Assembly: GCA_026985995.1 (NCBI GenBank)
Contig: JALSPJ010000186.1
Coordinates: 1 to 32,325 of the forward strand
Source: Anaerolineales bacterium
Lineage (GTDB): Bacteria; Chloroflexota; Anaerolineae; Anaerolineales; DRMV01
Length of the DNA stretch: 32,325 nucleotides
Direction: 5' to 3'
Below are positions 24,700 to 32,325 of this stretch, one piece after another; position 1 is the stretch's first letter, and every line of letters begins with the position of its first letter. The position numbers were made by a program, and so were the translations under genes. Below the pieces are notes generated by a model, which was not told where the DNA came from, did no database searches, and saw only the letters and a list, made by a program, of their open reading frames with translations.

Positions 24700-24765
24700 C
24701 GCCGGGTTTCGCGCATCTCGTCGGGCGGTGGTGTGAGCCGCCCGCTTTTTTGGGGTGCCAACGCC

Positions 24766-27111
24766 ATGGCCGCACAACAGCTGACGCCTGAGCTACCGTC
24801 CCAAACCCGTTCGATGTGGAACCGTTTGGCCGCGCGCCTGGACCGGTGGACCACCCGCCTGGAAGCCCCCTGGGCCCACTGGGTGCGCGACCCTCGCTAC
24901 AACCCCTTCTACCACACCGGCACCCTGGCCCTGTGGTCCCTGTTCTTGTTGGCCCTCACCGGGTTGTATCTCACCCTGTTCTATCACTTCGGCTTTCAAG
25001 ACACCTACGACTCCATTGCCGTCATCCACAGCAACATCGTCGGCCGCATCATGCGCTCGGTGCACCGCTATGCCAGCGATTTCTTCCTCTTGTTTGCCTT
25101 GCTGCACGCGTGGCGCATGGCGGTGCAAAACCGGGTGCGCGGCCCCCGCTGGCTGGCCTGGGTCACCGGTGTGGCGCTGGTGCTCGTCGCGCTCATCGTG
25201 GGCATCACCGGCTATTGGATGTTGGCCGACGACCGGGCCCAATGGTTGCACCAGGCTCTGGTGCAGGGGTGGAAGGGCTCCGCGAACGGCCAGGCGCGCA
25301 TCGTGCGCTGGCTGGTTCCCCACCCGGGCAATACGGGCTGGGTCTACCTGGTGACTTTGTTCTTCATCCATGTGGGCCTGGCCGTGCTCATGGGCCTGTT
25401 CTACTGGTGGCACATCCTGCGCCTCAACCAGCGCCGCTGGTTCCCCCCGCGCTATTGGCTGCTGGCCCTGACCGGGGCCTGGGTGCTGCTGGGGGTGGCG
25501 TGGCCCGCGGGGCTGCGCCCGCCGTGGGATTTCACCCACTGGCCCGAGCAGGTGCCTTTGGACCTGTGGTATCTGGCCCTGCTGCCCGCCTGGCTGAAAT
25601 GGGGCGGCTGGGTCGCGTGGGGCCTGGCCGGGCTCACTTTCGCCCTGTGGGCCGCGTGGCCGTGGGTGTGGCGCGCACCGCAGGCCGAACCCGTGCGCCT
25701 GAACCAGGACGCCTGCATTGGCTGCACCCTGTGCGCCAAGGATTGCCCCTACCGGGCCCTGGAAATGGTGCCCCGGGAAAATGGCAAAGGCCCCAAACTG
25801 GTGGCCCAACTGCACCCCGAATTGTGCGTGGGCTGCGGCATTTGCGTGGGCAGCTGCCCCACCGACGCGCTCACCTTAGACCACCCCACCCTGGACGAAC
25901 TGCGGGCCCGGGTGCGCCGCGCCGCGCAGCCCGAAAACGGCGTGGCCCCCCGAGTCACCTTCGTGTGCCATCGCCATGTGCTGGCCAATGCCGATGTGCT
26001 GGCCCAACCGCACACGGCAGAAAGCCCCCAGGGGCCGCGGCCGGTGCATGTGGTCGCGGTGCCCTGCGTGGGCGATTTGCACCCCGATACCGTGGCCCTG
26101 GCCTGGCAGGCCGGCGCGGCCGAGGTGCAAATCATCGGCTGCCCGCCCGACGATTGCGTCAACCGCTGGGGCAACACCTGGCTGCACGACCGTCTGGCCC
26201 GGCAGCGCAAACCCTGGCTGCGGGTCAAGTGGAAGGCCGCGGCCCTGCGCGAGGACTGGATTGCCCCCGCGGATTTGCCCGCGGCCCTGACCGCGCCTTT
26301 CGCGGCTCCCGAACCCGCGTCCATGCATCCGCCCGCGGAGCAGAGCTGGAGCGACATTTTGCGCCATCCGGCCGCCTGGCGGGCCGCGGTGGGGTTGTTG
26401 GCCCTCGCGCTGCTGGTGGTGGCCCTCACCCGGTGGCCCTATCGGGGCCCGGCCTGGGCGCAAAAGGCCACGCTGGAAGTGGCCTTCACCCACCGTTTGG
26501 GGTTGGACTTCGAAGACCCGAATGTGGTAAAATCAACTGTTGGCTCCGAAACGGTGCCCAAAGGTCAGGCCACGCTGCGAGTGTATCAGGATGGGCAGGT
26601 GGTGTGGGAAGCCACCCACCCGGCCCAAGAGGGCGTGGTCGTCTTTTTTGCCCAATGGCTGGCCGAGCCGGGGACGCACCGGGTGACCATCACCTTAGAG
26701 GAGCCCCAACAGCGCTACATTTTGTTCGACGGTGAAGTGCGCCTGAGCCCGCGCCAGATTCGCCGCTGGCAGTTCCACGATTTGCGCACCCACGGCGACC
26801 CTGACATGGGGCGGCGCTTGTTCCTGGAAGAAGTGCCCGGCGTCAACGCCGGTTGTCGGTTGTGTCACAGTTTGGAACCCGGCGTGCGACTGGTCGGCCC
26901 TTCCCTGTACGACATCGGCAAGGTGGCCGGCCAGCGGGTGCCCGGCATGAGCGCGGAGGAATATCTGTACCAATCCATCGTCGACCCCGACGCGTATGTC
27001 GTCCCGGGCTACCCCGCGGGCACCATGCCCCCCGATGCCCGGGAGCGCCTGACCGAAGAGCAAATTCAAGACCTGGTCGCCTTTTTGCTTACGCTCACGG
27101 GGGAGGAATGA
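24766..27111 (+). CDS. Fusion: diheme cytochrome b, 2x[4Fe-4S] ferredoxin, MvhD/FrhD-like hydrogenase-delta domain, TM, extracytoplasmic beta domain, cytochrome c
   Basis: HRYASDFFLLFALLH and HVGLAVLMGLFYWWH (two HX13H pairs); CIGCTLCAKDCP and CVGCGICVGSCP; VTFVCHRH...VVAVPCVGDL...GCPPDDCVNRWGN; TM AAVGLLALALLVVALTRW; CRLCH haem c. Start ATG 24766 or GTG 24733. Confidence 0.9.
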   Translation: MAAQQLTPELPSQTRSMWNRLAARLDRWTTRLEAPWAHWVRDPRYNPFYHTGTLALWSLFLLALTGLYLTLFYHFGFQDTYDSIAVIHSNIVGRIMRSVHRYASDFFLLFALLHAWRMAVQNRVRGPRWLAWVTGVALVLVALIVGITGYWMLADDRAQWLHQALVQGWKGSANGQARIVRWLVPHPGNTGWVYLVTLFFIHVGLAVLMGLFYWWHILRLNQRRWFPPRYWLLALTGAWVLLGVAWPAGLRPPWDFTHWPEQVPLDLWYLALLPAWLKWGGWVAWGLAGLTFALWAAWPWVWRAPQAEPVRLNQDACIGCTLCAKDCPYRALEMVPRENGKGPKLVAQLHPELCVGCGICVGSCPTDALTLDHPTLDELRARVRRAAQPENGVAPRVTFVCHRHVLANADVLAQPHTAESPQGPRPVHVVAVPCVGDLHPDTVALAWQAGAAEVQIIGCPPDDCVNRWGNTWLHDRLARQRKPWLRVKWKAAALREDWIAPADLPAALTAPFAAPEPASMHPPAEQSWSDILRHPAAWRAAVGLLALALLVVALTRWPYRGPAWAQKATLEVAFTHRLGLDFEDPNVVKSTVGSETVPKGQATLRVYQDGQVVWEATHPAQEGVVVFFAQWLAEPGTHRVTITLEEPQQRYILFDGEVRLSPRQIRRWQFHDLRTHGDPDMGRRLFLEEVPGVNAGCRLCHSLEPGVRLVGPSLYDIGKVAGQRVPGMSAEEYLYQSIVDPDAYVVPGYPAGTMPPDARERLTEEQIQDLVAFLLTLTGEE

Positions 27112-27156
27112 CCCCTGTGAACACCAACCTTTATCGATTGCCGTAGGAGGTGTTCT

Positions 27157-27684
27157 ATGTTCCGCAAGAAGAGCCTGTGGCTCGTGCTCGTTGTGTTGGC
27201 GTTGGTCTTTGCCCTGGCCGCGTGCGGCGGCGGTGCGCAGGAGGCCCCCGCGGCCGAGCAGCCCGCGCAGCAGGAAGAAGCCGCGCCCGCGACCCAGGCC
27301 CCGGCCGAGGAAAAGGCCGAGGCCACCGAAGAGGCCATGCCCGAAGCCACCGAAGCCGCGGCCGAAGAGGGCGGTGAGCAGGACCTGGTGGCCATGGGGA
27401 AGGAGCTGTTTAACCAGAACCCCCTGGGCACCAACGCCGGCTGTGTGACCTGCCACAGCCTGGAGCCCGGCGTGCAGCTGGTGGGCCCCTCCCTGGCGGG
27501 CATTGCCACCACCGCGGCCCAGCGGGTCGAGGGCATGAGCGCGGAGGAATACATCCGCCAGTCCATCACCGACCCCACGGCCTACACGGTGGAAGGCTTC
27601 CCCGAGGGCTTGATGCCGAGCTACAGCGACCTGTCGCCCGAGCAAATCGACGCGTTGGTGGCCTTTTTGATGACGCTGAAATAA
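27157..27684 (+). CDS. Monohaem cytochrome c lipoprotein with Ala/Glu/Pro-rich linker
   Basis: Lipobox FALAAC; AEE/ATEEA-rich spacer; NAGCVTCHSLEPGVQLVGPSLAGI...LMPSYSDLSPEQIDALVAFLMTLK. Confidence 0.93.
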   Translation: MFRKKSLWLVLVVLALVFALAACGGGAQEAPAAEQPAQQEEAAPATQAPAEEKAEATEEAMPEATEAAAEEGGEQDLVAMGKELFNQNPLGTNAGCVTCHSLEPGVQLVGPSLAGIATTAAQRVEGMSAEEYIRQSITDPTAYTVEGFPEGLMPSYSDLSPEQIDALVAFLMTLK

Positions 27685-27720
27685 CCAGCGTCGCGGTCGT
27701 CCCGTGCGTTGACCGTTTCG

Positions 27721-27758
27721 GGGGCTGGGCCGGGAGCAATCCCCGCCCGGCCCCTTTT
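27721..27758 (+). terminator. Rho-independent terminator closing the respiratory operon
   Basis: GGGGCTGGGC-C-GGGA-GCAA-TCCC-C-GCCCGGCCCC followed by TTTT; GNRA-type loop, one C/C mismatch, one G.U. Confidence 0.88.
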
Positions 27759-27802
27759 GCTTGCAGCACAGCGCACTCGTGCCGCTTTGATTGCTGGAGA
27801 GG

Positions 27803-28080
27803 TTGGAAGTTGGTGGTTGGGGGTTGGTAGTTGGTGGTTGGTGGTTGGCGGGTGCCGCGCGTTGCCCCCCGCTCCCTGCTGTCTGCTGTCCGCTGTTTTT
27901 CTTCCGTGTTCATCCGTGTTTTTCCGTGGTTTTTTCATCTAATCCGCGTCTATCCGCGTGTATCCGCGGTTGCATCCCCCCGGGCACACCGCCGTGCGCC
28001 CCTACCGGGCCGGGCGCAGCACGCTGCGCCCCTACCGGGCTGACGGCTGCCCGCTCACCGCTGTCTGCTCTTTTTCATCC
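27803..28080 (+). repeat. Composite intergenic repeat, copy B
   Basis: 7 heptads TTGGNNG (27803-27851); degenerate hairpin; CTGCTGTCTGCTGTC tract; decamers TTCTTCCGTG/TTCATCCGTG/TTTTTCCGTG (27899-27928) and CTAATCCGCG/TCTATCCGCG/TGTATCCGCG (27939-27968); hairpins 27982-28001 and 28012-28031, each followed by C-CTACCGGGC; CTGTCTGCT; TTCATCCGCG. Confidence 0.9.
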
Positions 28081-29202
28081 GCGCCCCGCGGAAGCGGCCA
28101 CGAAAGTCATCGGCCCCACCTGGTGGACCAGCCCCTTGAGCTCCATGAGGGTGAGCAGCGCGTTGACCTGCGCCGCGGGCAGGCCCGTGGCCGCGCACAG
28201 CTCGTCCACATGTTGGGGTTCCCCCTGCAGATATTGCCACAACAGCCGCTCGGTGGGGTCCGTGGGCAAAGTGACGCGGGCTTCTTGCTGAAAGGGCAGG
28301 CGCGGCATGTCGAAGACCGGGTCCAGGTCCTCGGGCTTGCGCAGCACCTGCGCGCCCTGTTGCAGCAGCCACAGGGTGCCCTGGCTGTTGGCCGCGTAAA
28401 TCGAGCCGGGCACCGCGAACACTTCCCGGCCCTGCTCCGCGGCAAAAGTCGCGGTGATGAGCGCGCCGCTACGCTCCCCGGCTTCGACCACCACCACGGC
28501 CCGGGCCAGACCCGAAATCAGGCGGTTGCGCCGGGGGAAGAAGGGGGCCTCGGGCCGGGTGCCGGGCGGGAATTCGCTGAGCAGCGCGCCCCGCTGCACG
28601 ATGGCCGCGGCCAGGGCCCGATGCTCGGGCGGGTAGACCAGGTCCACGCCGTGGGCCAGCACGGCCAAAGTGCGCCCGCCGGCTTTCAGGGCCGCCCGAT
28701 GGGCCACGCCATCGATGCCCCGGGCCAGGCCGCTGACCACCGTGACCCCCCGACGGGCCAAATACGCGGCCACTTCGGTGGCCACCCGCCGGCCATAGCC
28801 CGTCATCTTCCGGGTGCCCACCACGGCCGCGGCCCAGGCATCCTGCGGCGTGAGCGCGCCTCGCACATACAGCACCGGCGGGGCCTGGGCCAAAGGCCGC
28901 AGCCGTTCGGGGTAAGCGTCGTCTTCCCAGGTGAGCACCTGAATGCCTTGCGCCAGCCACCCCTCCAGCAGGGCCGCAGGGTTCACCCGGGCGCGGGTGC
29001 GGGCCACTTCGCGCGCCACGGCCTCGGGCAGCCCCGCGTCGCGCAGCGCGCGCTCCGAGGCCCGCCACGCGGCCGCGGCGTGGCCAAACACTTCCAGCAG
29101 CCGGCGGAACCGGGCCGGGCCCACGCCTTTCACCATCGAGAAACCCACCCACGCGGCCCGCTCTTCGGGCGACATGTTTTCCCGTGCGTCGGCGCCAGCC
29201 AT
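28075..29202 (-). CDS. dprA: DNA-processing protein DprA with C-terminal winged-helix region
   Basis: AVVGTRKMTGYGRRVATEVAAYLARRGVTVVSGLARGIDGVAHRAAL...GGRTLAVLAHGVDLVYPPEHRAL...LLSEFPPGTRPEAPFFPRRNRLISGLA; SD GGGAGG, ATG at 29202. Confidence 0.95.
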   Translation of the reverse strand: MAGADARENMSPEERAAWVGFSMVKGVGPARFRRLLEVFGHAAAAWRASERALRDAGLPEAVAREVARTRARVNPAALLEGWLAQGIQVLTWEDDAYPERLRPLAQAPPVLYVRGALTPQDAWAAAVVGTRKMTGYGRRVATEVAAYLARRGVTVVSGLARGIDGVAHRAALKAGGRTLAVLAHGVDLVYPPEHRALAAAIVQRGALLSEFPPGTRPEAPFFPRRNRLISGLARAVVVVEAGERSGALITATFAAEQGREVFAVPGSIYAANSQGTLWLLQQGAQVLRKPEDLDPVFDMPRLPFQQEARVTLPTDPTERLLWQYLQGEPQHVDELCAATGLPAAQVNALLTLMELKGLVHQVGPMTFVAASAGRG

Positions 29203-29227
29203 GGCACTGCCTCCCCATGGGCGGGCG

Positions 29228-30349
29228 TCAACCTTCCACCACCCGCACCGCGCGCGGCAACGAAGTCCACACCTCGGGCCCCTGGGGGGTGAGGTGCACC
29301 ATGTCCTCGATGCGCACGCCCCAGCGCCCGGCCAGGTACACCCCCGGTTCCACGGTGAACACCATGCCCGGGGCCAAGGGTTCCGCATTGTCGCCGCGCA
29401 GGTACGGCGGCTCGTGCACATCGAGGCCCAGGCCGTGGCCCGTGCGATGCAAAAACGCGGGGCCATAGCCCGCGGCGTCGATGACCTGCCGTGCGGCCTG
29501 GTCCACCTGGCCGGCGGGCGCGCCCGGCCGCGCGGCCGCGATGCCCGCGGCCACGGCCCGCTGCACCACTTCCACCACCTGCAGGAACCCGGCTTCGGGC
29601 GCGCGGCCGAACCAGACCATGCGGGTCATGTCCGAGACATACCCCTGGTGTCGCGCGCCCCAGTCGAAGAGCACGGGGGTCTCGGGCCGCAATGGGGCCT
29701 CGCCGGGCTGCGCGTGGGGGCTGGCGCTGTGGGGGCCAAAGGCCACGATGGGCCAAAAGGGCAGCTCGGGCTCGGAGCCATGACGCAGCAGCTGCACCGT
29801 GAGCTCCGCGGCGAGCTGGCGCTCGGTGACCCCGGGCCGCAAGAAGGGCAGGGTGGCCTCCCAGGCCTGTTCCGCGATGCGTACCGCGACGCGCATGGCC
29901 GCGGCTTCGGCCGCGTCTTTGCGGGCCCGGGCGGCCATGACCTGCGCGGTAATGTCGGGGAACGCGGCCTGGGGCGCGGCTTCCTGCAGCAGGCGCAGTT
30001 CCAAGGCTCGCAAGCGCACGGGCTCGATGCCCAGCCGGGCCTTGGCCGGCAACCTGGCCCATTGCAGGGCCTGGGCCACCGCGTCGACCCAGGTGCGGGG
30101 GTCCTCGGCGTAGAAGAAGGCTCGCGGCAGGCCCAGGGCCTCGATTTCTTCCTGCTCGAAGGCCGGGGCGACGCAAGTGCTGCGGCCCGCGGCGGTGACC
30201 AGGGCCAGGATGGGCCGCTCGCCCAGGAAGAAGGCCCGGCCGAAGAAGTAGCGCATGCTGGGCCCTGGGTTGAACACGGCCCCGTGCAGGCCGCTTTGGC
30301 TCAGGGCCTGGGCCAGCGCGGCCCGGCGTTGGGCGTAAAGGTCCGTCAT
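29228..30349 (-). CDS. M24-family Xaa-Pro peptidase
   Basis: [57 protein letters not shown]; start at 30349, overlapping dtd by 4 nt. Confidence 0.94.
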   Translation of the reverse strand: MTDLYAQRRAALAQALSQSGLHGAVFNPGPSMRYFFGRAFFLGERPILALVTAAGRSTCVAPAFEQEEIEALGLPRAFFYAEDPRTWVDAVAQALQWARLPAKARLGIEPVRLRALELRLLQEAAPQAAFPDITAQVMAARARKDAAEAAAMRVAVRIAEQAWEATLPFLRPGVTERQLAAELTVQLLRHGSEPELPFWPIVAFGPHSASPHAQPGEAPLRPETPVLFDWGARHQGYVSDMTRMVWFGRAPEAGFLQVVEVVQRAVAAGIAAARPGAPAGQVDQAARQVIDAAGYGPAFLHRTGHGLGLDVHEPPYLRGDNAEPLAPGMVFTVEPGVYLAGRWGVRIEDMVHLTPQGPEVWTSLPRAVRVVEG

Positions 30350-30795
30350 GGCGCTGTCTCCCGTTCCAGCCACAGGGTGACCGGGCCGTCGTTGGTCAGG
30401 TGCACCTGCATGTGCGCGCCAAAGCGGCCCGTTTGCACCGGCACACCGAGCGCGGCCAAGTGCGCGGCCAGGCGTTCCACCAGGGGCGCGGCGTGCTCGG
30501 GCCGGGCCGCGTGCACGAAGGAAGGCCGCCGGCCCTTGCGGGTGTCGGCGTAGAGGGTGAACTGCGACACCACCAGCGCCTCGCCGCGGATGTCGAGCAA
30601 TGAGCGGTTCATCTTGCCCGCGTCGTCCTCGAAAATGCGCAGTTGCGCGATTTTGCGCGCCAGGTAGGCGGCTTCCGCGTCGGTGTCGGTGTGGGTCACG
30701 CCCACCAGCAGCAGCACACCCCGGCCAATGCGGGCGATGGTTTGCCCGGCCACTTCGACCTGGGCCCGGCTTACCCGTTGTAGCAACACGCGCAT
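30346..30795 (-). CDS. dtd: D-aminoacyl-tRNA deacylase
   Basis: [17 protein letters not shown]...[21 protein letters not shown]...[22 protein letters not shown]. Confidence 0.96.
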   Translation of the reverse strand: MRVLLQRVSRAQVEVAGQTIARIGRGVLLLVGVTHTDTDAEAAYLARKIAQLRIFEDDAGKMNRSLLDIRGEALVVSQFTLYADTRKGRRPSFVHAARPEHAAPLVERLAAHLAALGVPVQTGRFGAHMQVHLTNDGPVTLWLERETAP

Positions 30796-30822
30796 GGTCG
30801 GCTCCTGGTTGGGGATGGTGGG

Positions 30823-31305
30823 TCAGGGTTGGGGGGTGGTTTCCAGGGGGCGCAAAAAGGCCTGCGCGGCCCAACCGGCTCGGGTGGCGTCGTAAGGCGC
30901 GACCAGATACCACCACACATAGCCGTCGGCCTCCACAGGCCCCTGCTCGATGCGAAAGACCTCGTTGTCGCGGCCCAAAAACAGCACCTGGCCCGTGAGG
31001 CCCGGCTGGGCGCGAAAACGCAGCCCCGCGCCGCCGGTATCGGCCACCTGCACGAAGCGGCCCACCGCGAAACCGGCTGCAGCCAAAGGCGTGGGGCTGG
31101 GCGTGGGGGTTGCCGTGGGAACCGGCGTGGGCGACGGCGTGGGCGTGGCCGTAGGCCGGGGCAACACCTGCAACAACACCGTGGGCGTGGCCCGCCTGGG
31201 AGGCGCAGCAGCCCAGCGCGGCAGGGCCAACACAGCCACCAGCCCGGCGATGAAGCCCAACACCAGCGCCGCGGCCAGCCCGCCACCCCATCCCAAGGAC
31301 CTCAT
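30823..31305 (-). CDS. Membrane-anchored SH3b-like protein with Pro/Thr linker
   Basis: N-terminal TM AAALVLGFIAGLVAVLAL; TATPTPSPTPVPTATPTPSPTP; GLRFRAQPGLTGQVLFL...GYVWWYLVAPYDATRAGWAAQAFL. Confidence 0.75.
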   Translation of the reverse strand: MRSLGWGGGLAAALVLGFIAGLVAVLALPRWAAAPPRRATPTVLLQVLPRPTATPTPSPTPVPTATPTPSPTPLAAAGFAVGRFVQVADTGGAGLRFRAQPGLTGQVLFLGRDNEVFRIEQGPVEADGYVWWYLVAPYDATRAGWAAQAFLRPLETTPQP

Positions 31306-32325
31306 GGCTTTGCGCCCGCCTCCAGCAGGTCCACGATGGCTGCGGCCATGAGCGCGGCCCCTTTGGGCAGGGCCTGCTCGTCGAAGTCGAACCGCGGATG
31401 ATGGTGGGGCGCATCCAGCCCCCGCTCGGGGTTGGCCGAGCCGATGAAAAAGTAGCAGCCCGGCACTTCCCGCAGCATCCACGACATGTCTTCCGAGCCC
31501 ATGGTGCGGTAATCGGTCACCAGGGTGGCCTCGGGCCAGACTCGTTGCACCACCTGTTGCACCCGGGCGGCTACTTCGGGGTCGTTCACCACCGCGGGGG
31601 AATAGTCGCGATGCTCGATGTGGGCCTGCACGCCAAACGCGGCCGCGATGCCGCGCGTCACTTCCTCAAGACGACGCTGCAAAGTGGCAAACACGGTCTC
31701 GTCGAAAGCCCGCAGCGTGCCTTGCAGCACCGCCTGCTCGGGGATGACATTGGCCGCGTCGCCGGCCTGCACCGCGGCCACGGTGAGCACCGCGGCCTGG
31801 TCGGCTGCGATGTTGCGGCCCACGATGGTGTGCAGCGCGGTGATGAGGTGCCCGGCTGCGACCACCGGGTCCACCGCCCCGTGGGGGATGGCCGCGTGCC
31901 CCCCGCGGCCCGTGAGGGTGATGCGGAACATCTCGGCCGCGGCCATGGCCGGGCCCGGCGTCACCCCCACCTGGCCCACGGGCCAGCCGTTCCACAGGTG
32001 CAGGGCCAGGGCATAGTCGGGCCGGGGATTTTCCAGCACGCCTTCCTGCACCATGCGCTGCGCACCGCCCAGGCCCTCCTCGGCCGGCTGGAACACCAGC
32101 TTGACCGTGCCCCGTAGTCGGTCGGCGCGGGCCGCCAGCAGCCGGGCCACGGTGAGGCCGATGGCCGTGTGCCCGTCGTGGCCACAGGCGTGCATCACGC
32201 CGGGCGTTTGCGAAGCATACGGCGCGCCGGTTTCCTCCTGAATGGGCAGTGCGTCCATGTCGAAACGGGCCAGCACCGTGGGGCCTTCGGCCGCGCCCTC
32301 GATGAGGGCCACCACCCCCGTTTCC
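31302..32325 (-). CDS. M20-family amidohydrolase/peptidase (N-terminus cut by window end)
   Basis: LARFDMDALPIQEETGAPYASQTPGVMHACGHDGHTAIGL...VKLVFQPAEEGLGGAQRM...GRGGHAAIPH; 4-nt overlap with the SH3 gene. Confidence 0.94.
   Translation of the reverse strand, partial: ETGVVALIEGAAEGPTVLARFDMDALPIQEETGAPYASQTPGVMHACGHDGHTAIGLTVARLLAARADRLRGTVKLVFQPAEEGLGGAQRMVQEGVLENPRPDYALALHLWNGWPVGQVGVTPGPAMAAAEMFRITLTGRGGHAAIPHGAVDPVVAAGHLITALHTIVGRNIAADQAAVLTVAAVQAGDAANVIPEQAVLQGTLRAFDETVFATLQRRLEEVTRGIAAAFGVQAHIEHRDYSPAVVNDPEVAARVQQVVQRVWPEATLVTDYRTMGSEDMSWMLREVPGCYFFIGSANPERGLDAPHHHPRFDFDEQALPKGAALMAAAIVDLLEAGAKP

Noticed and set aside
24766-27111. Canonical cytochrome bc1/b6f complex
   Set aside because: No Rieske protein or its CTHxGC/CxCHG motifs seen; the b domain is instead fused to ferredoxin and MvhD-like modules.
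29228-31414. 728-aa minus-strand ORF
   Set aside because: Only the C-terminal part from 30349 is the M24 peptidase; the upstream part reads through dtd and SH3 genes in the wrong frame.

Overview
High-GC bacterial chromosomal window, probably Chloroflexota/Anaerolineae-like (inferred from Pro/Thr 'PTPTP' linkers plus SH3b modules and the gene repertoire; not proven). About 29 protein-coding genes are supported, in several strand blocks. (1) A minus-strand run: udk, DedA-like, DarA-like c-di-AMP receptor, dNTPase, greA, beta-CASP MBL nuclease and an EndoQ-type PHP endonuclease. The EndoQ gene is cut by the window start and absent from the ORF track. (2) A plus-strand envelope/lipid block: polyprenyl synthase, CDP-alcohol phosphatidyltransferase, lgt, DprE1-like oxidase, DUF389-SH3 fusion and UPF0104 flippase. 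(3) A minus-strand block: pseudo-PP2C/propeller protein, guaA, xpt and a degenerate GH3 protein. (4) A plus-strand respiratory operon (about 20.0-27.7 kb): Rrf2 Fe-S regulator, two SCO proteins, PCuAC, ba3 oxidase subunits IIa/II/I, a cytochrome b - 2x[4Fe-4S] - MvhD-like - cytochrome c fusion, and a cytochrome c lipoprotein. (5) A minus-strand block: dprA, M24 peptidase, dtd, SH3 protein and M20 amidohydrolase (truncated). The strongest candidates for something undescribed are the single-chain cyt b/ferredoxin/MvhD/cyt c fusion and the pair of same-orientation composite intergenic repeats (heptad array, hairpin, CTGCTG tract, decamer array, hairpin) that bracket the whole respiratory operon. 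No tRNA, rRNA, CRISPR array or transposase was recognised.
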